From Ricinus communis (lineage: Eukaryota > Streptophyta > Magnoliopsida > Malpighiales > Euphorbiaceae), in assembly GCF_019578655.1 (NCBI RefSeq), contig NC_063263.1, forward strand, positions 20,521,001 through 20,585,000: a stretch of DNA of 64,000 bases. The letters are read 5' to 3'. Position 1 is the stretch's first letter. Every line of letters begins with the position of its first letter. Below are positions 10,471-19,970 of this stretch, in pieces. The notes under the pieces are model-generated. The model saw only the letters and a list, made by a program, of their open reading frames with translations, was not told the origin of the DNA and searched no databases. A program made the position numbers and the translations under genes.

Positions 10471-11640
10471 TTGGCCAATGGTACTATTCCTCACGGCTAT
10501 TCATCACAACAAAAGAAGAAATTCTTTAAAGAGGTGATGAGACATTTTTGGGACGACCCTTTTCTTTACAAATCTTGTGCTGATGGGATGATTAGAAGGT
10601 GTATTCCAAAAAGTGAGGTGCCATTCATTATTTCACATTGTCGTGATTTGCCTTATGGAGGACATCCTGGCACTAATAAGACTGCAACAAAGATTTTTTA
10701 GTGTGGTTTTTATTGGCCAAGTCTTTTCAAGGATGTTCATCAACATGTTAAGTCTTGTGATCAATGTCAACAAAATGGTAACATCTCTAAGAGGAATGGA
10801 AATGCCTCTTAATAACATCCTCGAGGTGGAATTATTCGATGTGTAGGGAATACATTTCATGGGACTGTTCCCTTCTTCTTATGGGAATAGGTATATCTTG
10901 GTCGTTGTGGATTATGTCTCAAAGTGGGTTGAAGCCCTAACTACTCCAACCAATGATGCTCGCGTGGTAACCAAGTTCTTTAAAAAGAATATTTTCCTCG
11001 ATTTGGTGTACTAAGAGTGTTGATTAGTGATGGAGGCAAGCATTTTTTAGAGAATCAATTTAAGGCGATGCTTAAGAAGTATGGAGTACATCATCGAGTG
11101 GGGCTTTCATATCACCCACAAAGTAGTGGTCAAGTAGAGATTTCTAATCGAGAGATCAAAACCATTTTGGAAAAGACGGTTGCGAATTCAAGGAAAGATT
11201 GGTTTGTGAAACTCGACGATGTATTATGGGCTATAGGACAGCATTTAAGACCCCTATTGGCACCACTCCATATCGAATAGTCTATGGTAAAGCATGTCAT
11301 CTTCCTGTTGAATTAGAGCATCGTGCATTTTGGGCTATTAAGAGCTTAAATTTTGACTCTCAAATGGCGGGTGAGAAGAGACTCCTACAACTTAATGAGC
11401 TAGAAGAGATTCGACTTGATGCTTATGAAAGTTCAAGGTTGTACAAGGAGAAGACTAAAAGATGGCATGACAAAGGGATTTTGAGAAGAGAGTTTAAGGA
11501 AGGCGACTTAGTTCTCCTTTTTAACTCTAGGTTCAAACTCTTTCCTGGGAAACTTCATTCTCGATGGTCAGGACCATTTTGAGTTAGTAAGATTTTCCTT
11601 TATGGTTAAATAGAGCTTTAGAACAGACAAAATGGTACCT
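10471..11640 (+). pseudogene. Integrase region of Athila-1 pol
   Basis: The N-terminal HHCC zinc site is visible (ISHCRDLPYGGHPGTNKT ... VKSCDQCQQ). The DDE core follows: [13 protein letters not shown] region, DGGKHF, and [17 protein letters not shown] with the presumed catalytic Glu at 11137-11139. The C-terminal part [21 protein letters not shown] ends near 11582. Stops at 10699-10701 and 10843-10845 and a frameshift near 11000 break it. Confidence 0.85.
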
Positions 11641-12672
11641 TCAAGATGAATGGTCAAGGAGTGAAACATTACAGAGTCGGTGACCTTATTGACGAGAGTG
11701 TGGACATCATACTTTTCGACCCTTCATTGAAATGAATCGCAGAGGAGGTCGAGCTTATGACCTTATAAACAAGCGCTTTTGGGAGGCACCCCAAACTCAT
11801 TCCTAATTTTTATTTTTATTTTCAATTTTATTTTTACTCATACTTTACTTTATTTATTTACATTTTGTATTTATAAAATAAAAAAAATTAAATTAGAAAA
11901 ATAAAATCATAAAATAATTTTTCGTTATACGCAAGCATTTTGGTACAAAATCAATTTTCTTAGGACTTAGAACTTTTTGCCTTCTTTTATTTTGCTTTGT
12001 TTTGTGTTTTGTGTTTTTATTTCTTTTACTTAATTTGTTTTAGCTTAAGCCTTATTCTTGTTTTATCTCTTTCATTTTATTTTTTTTAAATAGGTACTCA
12101 TGCCTTCACCAAATTAGCAAAGAAAAAAAAAGAGAAAAAAGGGGGAAGCGAGAGAATGAAGGTAGTATAGTCCACAACTACCTCATGGCGGACTACTCTC
12201 AACCACAGGTAACCCGCGACTCTCAAAATAAAACAGCACACGAGGCAGTCCTCTCCACGGCAAGGTCATGACCTGATATCTCAAGCCACTGCCAAACCAT
12301 GACCTCACACGCGAAAAGAAAGGAGACAACCAGTCCACTCCACGGGATGGACACGGTGCACCCATAATCATCGTAGCCTGGTCACGACCCGTCTCATCGC
12401 AATTAAAGGCGACAGCCCGAGCCCTATGTTCGGTGCCGCACTTTCTCCAGCCTCTTCATCAACTCACAGTTGCGAAAAGAATTTCTGGCTCAAATCTTCG
12501 GCATTCATTGAAGTTGCACAAAACCTTGATTGAATTTATTCTTCATTAGTTAGGGATTTTGTAACCAACAACGAAATGCCCTAATTAATTCAAAACCTAG
12601 GTTTTGAATTGCTTGATTTTTGGAGGAAAGTCGGGAACAATCTGCTAGATTTTTTATGCCCGATTCGACCAG
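11641..12672. other. Non-coding region after pol in Athila-1
   Basis: The segment is AT-rich to about 12100, then locally more GC-rich at 12170-12480. It aligns with 57500-58490 of the sister element. I see no supported gene; short frames on either strand differ between the two elements. Confidence 0.5.
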
Positions 12673-13065
12673 ATGTCAACCAAACTCGATATCCCTTCAT
12701 GTTGGTTCAAAAAGAAAGGAGGCACCACTCTTTGGTGTATCAAGGATGTTGAAGATGAACTACCTTCCCTCAAGGGAATGTCTTTGCGCAACGAGGCAAA
12801 TTGGTCTTTCGGTAGCATTCAACCGAGAGTTCGAGTGCCTATTCTTCCCAAGGCACCAATCATACTTAGTACTTCTGAGGGTGCTAGTTCTTCCTCTACG
12901 CCGATCGAGAGAGCCCTTGAAAAGCTCCAAAATTCAGTTGATGAGATCAAGGACGAGCTAAAGAAACTCAAGGAAAGTTTGTTATCCATGTTTGCAGCTC
13001 TAGAGAATCTAAATACTTGGATGAAGTCACAAGGGTTTTTGAATCCTCCTCCTCCTCCTCTTTAG
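12673..13065 (+). CDS. Small 3' ORF of Athila-1, coiled-coil protein of unknown function
   Basis: An open frame of 130 codons lies downstream of integrase, where Athila elements can carry an env-like or extra ORF. The N-terminal 60 residues include SCWFKKKGGTTLWCIKD. Residues about 79-117 (RALEKLQNSVDEIKDELKKL...) have heptad-like leucine spacing and probably form a coiled coil. A proline run PPPPP ends the protein. There is no signal peptide or membrane segment, so it is not an evident envelope protein. The sister element keeps most of it at 58492-58880 but has lost the ATG and one base. Function unknown. Confidence 0.5.
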   Translation: MSTKLDIPSCWFKKKGGTTLWCIKDVEDELPSLKGMSLRNEANWSFGSIQPRVRVPILPKAPIILSTSEGASSSSTPIERALEKLQNSVDEIKDELKKLKESLLSMFAALENLNTWMKSQGFLNPPPPPL

Positions 13066-14635
13066 TGAGATTTTATGAATACCTCTCTCCCTTTTTACTT
13101 ATGTTTATATTTTGCTTTTGCACTGTGGACACTGCAACATTCAAGTGTGGGAGAGGGTATTAGTGTATGTATTAGTTTTTTTGGTGTTACTAAAAAATAA
13201 AAATAAAAAAGAGAGAAAAAATTTTGAACATTCCAAGCCAATTTTTGAAGCAAGTAATTTCAAAAGAAAAAAAATGTTTTTCTATAGTTCTTGTCATGAG
13301 TTGATTGACACTGGATTGAATAATTCGGTAATGATGTGTAAATCCTTTCTTGGCAATGGGTTGTGGCTAGAATTATCTTCGAGGCCCCGACTCAACTAAT
13401 GCATGTATCTTGAGTAACTTGTGAGGAATTTGAGCCATATACACTGACACATCTGAATCAATCTCTGTTTTTTATGTCTGATTAGATATGTTCCTCTTAT
13501 GTAGTACAATTCTTGGACTTGCCTTGGTTCTATTCGAGACTTTGTGACATATATGTGGGGAGATGACTGAAGATTCCTTTAGGTAGTTAGAGCCTTAAAT
13601 TTTAGGATTAAGATTATTCGCTCCTTTTTCTTCTTATTTTACATTGCCCTCTAGGTTGAACCATGTTGAGCTTCGATCCTATTTCTTGGCGCCTTACATT
13701 ACATCCCTTAGAGCTGTTTTGTAGGTTTTATTTGGATTTTATGGAGTATGCTATGCTTTGTATTTCAATATGGAGATTATGATACAAAAGAAAAGTTGCA
13801 AAGTTTGTTACTCAAATAAAGTGTTAGTTTATTATAAAAAAAAAGAAGTGAAAAAGTTCGGGAAAGAAGCACATAATTTTTTTATATACATAAAAAAAAG
13901 AAAAAAAAAAGAGAAAAAAGAAAAAAAAAAGAGAAAAAAGAAAAAAAAAAGAGAATGAACCTTACATTTGAAAATAGTTGTGTTGGTCGAAGTAGATTTT
14001 ATTTTCTTTTATTAGGATTTGAGCACCACATCCCCAAATAACGTTGTCTACTCTATTTTAACCAAGCCTACCCCATTACAAGGAACTCATGACCCCCGTG
14101 TTTGTGCCACCCCAAAATAAGTGGAGAAAGACGAGAGGCAAGTCTAAAGAGGAAGACTACAAAAGTGTTGACGCGAAATAGGTTGAGTGATGATGCTGCT
14201 ACCTTTATAAACACATGAAACTCAATTTGTTTTCTTTTACATAACTAAAGTGAGAAGCTACATGCATATTACTAAGTTAGGGGAAGGAAGCGGTAAGATT
14301 AGTTAGCCATTAAAGGGTGTTATCGACTTACTGTTTCATTCAATATTCGTTAATTTGTGACATTAACATAGTTCCTAAAATGATTTTAAGTTTTCATAAT
14401 TGTTACTTGATTGAATTTATTGGTTTGGATGTTTATTATTCGGCTTTGTAGGAATGCCATTCTGAAAACCTTCACAAGACCTTACTCGTCCGATAGGGTA
14501 ACCTAGGGGTTTAAAGGGGTTGTTGCACATGCTAAGTGCAACCGTGATTCCTACGATAGTGAGTTAGGATTTTATTGCTTTATTACTATAGTTTTTCTTA
14601 ATTTTATTTTGTTTCCTCAAGGACGAGTAAAGGTT
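13066..14635. other. Athila-1 3' untranslated region
   Basis: Non-coding. It contains TTCAAGTGTGGGAGAGG at about 13140, a tract that resembles the second purine-rich tract of Athila-like elements, and a simple A-rich/AAAAAAGAG repeat at 13890-13955 that is shorter in the sister copy. Confidence 0.5.
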
Positions 14636-14650
14636 AAGTGTGGAGAAATT
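14636..14650 (+). other. Polypurine tract candidate, Athila-1
   Basis: AAGTGTGGAGAAATT directly precedes the 3' LTR and is identical at 60450-60464. It is the expected plus-strand primer position. Confidence 0.6.
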
Positions 14651-16042
14651 TGATAATGCAATAATATATGCATTTTATATGCTATATATAAACGTTGTTG
14701 TTCATGTTATCTTCGGTTTTTTAATCTTTTAGAGCTATTATTCGTTATTTTTTATATTTCTCTCCTCGAGTTTATTTTATTTTATTTTTGTAGGAATTGG
14801 CTCGAGTTGCTACGCGTTGGCGAGGATGTTTGTAGAGTCGTTCATGCCTAGGAGGATCTTATATTGCGAAACGAGCAAGGGCAGTTATCCCGCGGCCACT
14901 CCGCGACTTGGCTTTCAAGGCCAACGATAAAGCAAAGAAACAATCCACTCGCCCCGCTCATGACCTCTGATGCCATCTTTGCGGCTGCCCATGCATTTGG
15001 ATCGCAAAGCGCATTTTGGACACCTGTCTAGTCGAATTTTTAGGGTGAAAACCTAGCCAAACTCCTGGATATCCTATGATATAAATAGATTCTGAAAAGA
15101 ACCTAAAAAGGGGAGCCCCGCTTCTCCTTTTCTCCTTAGTTTTAGGTTGTGTTTTCTTTCTCTATCATGTTACTTTTCTTTATGCTTTGAACATTTATCA
15201 AAGACCTCATCATTCATTTATCAATCCAAGTATTTTTCTTTTCCTTTTTGAAGCTGTTATTAATTATGTTTTCTTTTATAATCTATTTTATTTATTTGAC
15301 TATCATGAGTGTGTAGTTTTCTAATCTAGGGTTAAGTGAACCCTAGCCATGATTGATGTATGATTTGTAGTTTTCTAATCTAGGGTTAAGTGAACCCTAG
15401 CCATGATTGATGTATGATTTGTTTCTTTAATTCCCCAAATTAATTATTTAATTGCTCTTGCTTAATTGATTGCGCATATTCCAATACTAGATTAGGGATA
15501 ATTAGTATTGTTACGATTCCATTGTCTTTATCACAACGAGAGTTGGGTTTTGACGGATTTAAATATTTCAATTAAGGACATGAAGTTCTCCATGGGAGTA
15601 GGTAGAATGGATTGTTAGGAAGTCAGGGTATTGAGTTTAATGTCTTTAATTTGCATGATTCCATGGGAGTAGGTTTTGATTGCATATTAGGGAAGCCATT
15701 GATACTCAGGAGAGATCTATGGTATTTTATAGAGTTTACCTTTCCTTATGAACATTTATTTAGTTAGTTTGAGGTAGGAACTTATCTTTGTGTTAATTGT
15801 GCTACTGGGGATACTTAACTTTAGGTGCTTTTTATCTGAATTTATTCTCATCATTATTAATTGCACTAATTAGACTTATTAATTCTTCGTCAATCGTTAA
15901 TTTGGTTACTTAGCATTAATTATAGTCAAGATTAGCTAGTTCTTACTACTTCAGTCTCTAGGGATTCGACCCTTGCTTGCCCGACTACATAGTTAGGAGG
16001 TCAAGTTAGGTTATTTTTGATAGGCACGCGACAGCCTTATCA
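14651..16042 (+). repeat. 3' LTR of Athila-1
   Basis: This 1392-bp LTR starts TGATAATGCAATAATATATG and ends CCTTATCA, giving a perfect TGATAA/TTATCA inversion. It differs from the 5' LTR by a 54-bp tandem duplication (15313-15366 and 15367-15420) and by a deletion of about 31 bp at 14842-14846 between two TCATG words. The TATA candidate is at 15080-15088. Confidence 0.92.
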
Positions 16043-16319
16043 AAATGTATAATAAGGATTTTCATATACTCTTAGGGATTTCTTAAATAAAACTTTTTTA
16101 AAAAAATTTTAATTTTATAATAGATAAAGTTAAAAAAGAAACTAGATTAGATAAGACGAGTGTATTCATATATTCATAAAGAAATTAACTTTTCATGAAG
16201 CCTACATAAATAAAGCCAAGCATAACTTATTTATTACAATAAAACATATTTTTTAGATTTCATTTCAACATTGTGATTCATAAAGAAAGAAAAAGAAAAG
16301 ATATTAAATGCTAAATGTT
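16043..16319. other. 3' flank of PG-A
   Basis: After the AAATG duplication (16043-16047) the ancestral sequence resumes (TATAATAAGG...), matching 26616-26888 next to PG-B. It is the transcript-end side of the minus-strand gene. No canonical AATAAA is obvious. Confidence 0.5.
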
Positions 16320-17806
16320 TTAACATCCAGATGGAAATATTTTTCCCGTAAGTTTAGGTTTGACATTTGCACACTTAGATTTTGGAGGTCCTTCAATCCC
16401 ATTATAAAATAAATTAATATCAGCTAGCTCCACCTTCTCACATGGGACGCTACTGCTACAGTTAAGTTGAACAGCTACAACAGTTGCTGAAGAGCCCTTA
16501 ATATTCTTAAAGCTGATATTGCTAATCTTAACTTTTGATGGAATATGATAAGATAAAAAAAAAAGAAATAATCAATCAAATTTAGTTTACAATTATGTCT
16601 ATATATATTTAGAAATCTAAAAGTCTACTTTACTTTTAATTACTTATCTTTGGGTTGCACTGATTGCATGGACAATACAATTGATCTATAATGATAGGGT
16701 TCCACACATTTTCCATTTCAATATCTTCAAAATGCATATTAGATACAATGCCACCATATGATGCAGGCCAAGTCTTTATTCTCACTCCATTAGTAGTATT
16801 GGAGATGGTGCAATTCTTTACAAAAAATCCAGATACTGTTTCTTCATTCTTAAACTTTCCTAAGTTCTCCACACTAATTCCATGTCTGGGTCCGCATCTA
16901 ACATTAGTGACACATATCTGTTGGCTACCATCATCGAGGGAGATACAATCATCACCAGTGCTAATATTTGAATCAATAATGTTGATCCTATTTGATCGTC
17001 CGATGTGAATACCATCTGTATTGGCACTAGTTGCAAGTTCTATAATTGTAAGGTGTTGAAAGGTGAGGTTCTTGCATCCTAAAATATTTACGTGAAAATT
17101 CTTGCTCTGGATAGAAGCTATATCTTAGACAATGCTATTGGTGATCAAATTGAACCTTAAACTCTAAGCAATTTTTAAATAAATAAGAAACATATGGAAA
17201 AAGTTTTGTTAGTACCATTGTAAAACAATCTTGTAAAACAAAAAATATGCGCAAGATATTGTTTTGATACACTTACAATTGGAAGTGAATTGCATTTAAG
17301 ATTTTGGGCACAATTATTATTTTCCCAAGCAATTTCTCCTTTGCCATCAAAAGTCCCTCCACTGTTTAATATGAATTAATCAATATATGAAAAGGTAATC
17401 CAACTGTCTACTTTACTATGTGCACCAAGGTCAATTGGTGCCTTTATCATTCCTTGAACTTGAAACCTTATGGCGCCTTTACAAGGACCTTTTATATCTG
17501 CCTCACTTAGGAAATATTATCCCTTTAGGAATTACAATTTTGTTTGACCCCATTGTTGCACATGCATCTTTCCAAGTACTTAACAACGCCTAACAAGGAA
17601 AAGAAATTGAAGATTCATAGCTAAAAGATCAAGAAATATTAAAAAAATCTTAGTAATGAAATGTGTATTTATACCTTATTGATACTAGATTTGCCATAAG
17701 CTTTGGCACCATGTTTTCTTATATTGAAGTTATTGACATTAGCTTCGGCTACAAAAGTCAAGAATAAGAATAGAAATAGTAAGCATATATGTATTTTGAT
17801 TGCCAT
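16320..17806 (-). pseudogene. PG-A: exopolygalacturonase-like pseudogene
   Basis: This GH28 polygalacturonase copy has the exon layout of intact PG-B: exon 1 17675-17806, exon 2 17277-17589, exon 3 16648-17163, exon 4 16320-16544 (minus strand). Visible lesions: a 1-base gain in exon 2 near 17515-17524 that leads to a TGA; CAA to TAA at 17376-17378; CAA to TAA at 17125-17127 in exon 3; the intron 3 donor changed from GT to AT (16646-16647); and the intron 3 acceptor AG changed to AT (16545). NTDG, GDD, GHG and RIK motifs are still readable, though the residue before GHG is Arg (GPRHG). It cannot give a full protein. Confidence 0.92.
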
Positions 17807-18677
17807 CTCTTTTTTGTATATATATAGTTACTTTCTTTTCTAGTTTTCTTGTTAAAAATTTGTTAGATTGCAATAATATGAATGTGCCTCTTTTGCTTTA
17901 TAATTATTTTTATAGGAGAAAAAATAAGTTTTATTTATTGAAGTAGGCGGTGGTGTTTCTATGCAAATTTTTTTCTTTTATTTTTTTCATTTGTTTTGAT
18001 AGCTTACCTTAAATGACCAAACCCAAAGATGCCTACCGACTAAGTTATAACCAATTGCTAATATTGTTTACTTTTCGATGTCTCTTATTGGTTTCTTTCT
18101 TACAATTTGAGTTCTCATAAAATAATATATAAAAATAATATATTTTTTTTCAAAAAATTGTTGTTACTTATTCATATGGATACTAAATATGGTATATTAT
18201 AATTGATTGCTTGTGTATATATATATACTCTTTTAAAGCACATGTGATTTTAATATTTAAGAAATTAATTTTTCTCCGAGTTTTTTTAGCTCAACTTTGT
18301 TGTCTTTGTCATGAAATAGACTCTGTAACTAATTATGTAGATTAAATTATAATTAAAGATTTTACATATCTATGTGATCAAAGTTTTATTCATTTACATT
18401 CTTAACATTGCTAGTGTACACGGACAAGATAATTTTTTTAATTAAAATGGATTTTCATTCATAAGATATAAATATAAAACATTATTAAAATATAGACCTC
18501 TATTTATTGACACAAGTAAATCCAGAGAGTTTGAGATAAGTAAAAGCAGTAAGAAGAGTCATAAGAATATCACCATTATGACAATTCAGCCCCATAAAAA
18601 TAAACTAGACCCTTAACTCGAACCATTTTACGTGATTAATAAAATAGTTTATATTAAAGTTGATAAACTCGTTAGTA
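17807..18677. other. 5' flank of PG-A (promoter side)
   Basis: Non-coding, homologous to 28377-29246, 47517-48389 and 63612-63856. It has a TATA candidate on the minus strand at 17907-17914 (TATAAAAA) about 100 nt from the ATG, in the same place in all four copies. Nothing else is recognisable. Confidence 0.5.
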
Positions 18678-18683
18678 TATATA

Positions 18684-18719
<36 letters not shown>

Positions 18720-18742
18720 TGTATATCTATATATATAGATGC
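18678..18742. repeat. TA/TATG microsatellite (unit A)
   Basis: (TA)n followed by a run of TATG repeats and a short TA tail. The same locus in units B (29245-29360) and C (48390-48421) has different length and composition. Confidence 0.85.
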
Positions 18743-19690
18743 TTACTTTTTCTTATATATAATCTTTTTCTTTTATTTTTTATTTCTCCTTTCTTTCTTC
18801 TTCTCTCTTTTTCTTTTCCATTTCTTTCACTATTTTTTTCTCTCTATTATTACTCTTTCTTTATCTCTTTCCATTTTCTTTATCCCTTTCAATGTTTTCT
18901 TATATTAATCCCGTTCAATTTGTCATTATTGTTTTCGTCAAAGCCACCCATGGATGCGTCCTAGAAGTCATAAGAGTTTCTTCCTCAGACCAAACCATCC
19001 TTTTTGTTAATCTTGTATCAATCATATATTTCTTCTCATTGATGGAAAAATGTTATATAATACAAGAGTTTAATCTAATCCAAGCAAATAAGGGAATTTA
19101 CACAATCCAAGAGTTTTATCTAATCCCAATAATTAAGGAGATGTACATAATATAAGAGTTCTATTTAATCCTATCATCGAGTGATATACATATTAGAATT
19201 ATCTCTGTTATGCCCACGTCTTCTCTCTGCAAGTCTTCTGATTAAACTTACTCTACTTGCACCATACAACTCTATTAGACGTGTCTATATCTTATCTATT
19301 TAAGTATGCTGACTAGATTTATTTTTATATGCACCATACAACTGTATTAGGCGTTCCCGCACTTTATCTCTACAGGTCTGTCTACCTTAGTTTTCAATAT
19401 GGCCCTTGAAGTTGGGGCATGGAGATTTCGAATTCCCAACTTGCCAACTAAAGTTGAAATGGTTTCTTTCACAAGGCCTTAGTGAAAATATCGGCAACAT
19501 GATGTTGAGACACAATGTACCGGTAGTAAGAAGGCCTTGTTGGATGCAATCACGAATGAAATGACAATTATTTCAATGTGTTTTATTTGTTCATGATAGA
19601 CTAGATTATTAGCAATATACATGGCAGCTTGATTGTCGCAATAAAGATGAATAAATGAGGGGTGAGGTACATTCACGAAAGAGTAATTAT
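18743..19690 (-). mobile_element. Ty1/copia relic (unit A)
   Basis: Read on the minus strand, 19690-19480 encodes a broken copia RNase H end (HPSFIHLYCDNQAAMYIAN ... HIEI). It is followed by LTR-like sequence with two direct repeats of about 71 bp and repeated ACTCTTGTATTGTGTAAAT words, then a leader-like segment and a purine-rich tract. The order is pol end, LTR, leader. Open frames are short and interrupted. Only the last part of RNase H remains here compared with units B and C. Confidence 0.7.
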
Positions 19691-19970
19691 TCCTGAATAG
19701 ATTATCATATTGATCTTTAAGGGAAATTTACTACATAGGTACCTCAATAGTAAATTACCTAACAAATCTTGGATTGAAAAATACCTAATAAGTCCTAGAA
19801 GGAAAATGACTAGATTGGTCGTTGTGGCATAGTTTGAAAATTATTAGAATGGTCCCTAAAGAAAATCACTGCATATGCCCTAGACTATAAATTACTTGAC
19901 AAGTCCTTGGATAAAAAACTAACCAACTACTCCTTAATGGAAAATTAATGAATTGGTCCATGATGACAAA
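19690..19970. repeat. Degenerate minisatellite, left part (unit B)
   Basis: Same AAAATTACC/GGTCC-type motifs as 541-1400, interrupted after 19970 by a solo LTR and resumed at 22955. ACAAA at 19966-19970 is the left target duplication. Confidence 0.6.

Larger units (their letters stand above)
4860..16042 (+). mobile_element. Athila-type Ty3/gypsy retrotransposon, complete but degenerate (Athila-1)
   Basis: This is an 11.18-kb LTR element in + orientation. Its LTRs begin TGATAA and end TTGTCA or TTATCA, and it is flanked by perfect AAATG duplications (4855-4859 and 16043-16047). Inside, in order, are a primer-binding site for tRNA-Asp, gag with a CCHC-like knuckle, protease, reverse transcriptase, RNase H, integrase, a small 3' ORF and a purine-rich tract. 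Size, tRNA-Asp primer and domain order fit the Athila clade. Many in-frame stops and several indels make it non-functional. It shares its insertion site with the element at 50637-61812. Confidence 0.93.

Noticed and set aside
13890..13955. Lys/Glu-rich frame over an A-rich repeat
   Set aside because: Simple-sequence translation; length differs in the sister element.
16691..17008. + strand frame of 105 codons (also at 27261, 46400 and 62462)
   Set aside because: It is the antisense of polygalacturonase exon 3. It recurs only because the exon is conserved, and the GH28 motifs are on the minus strand.
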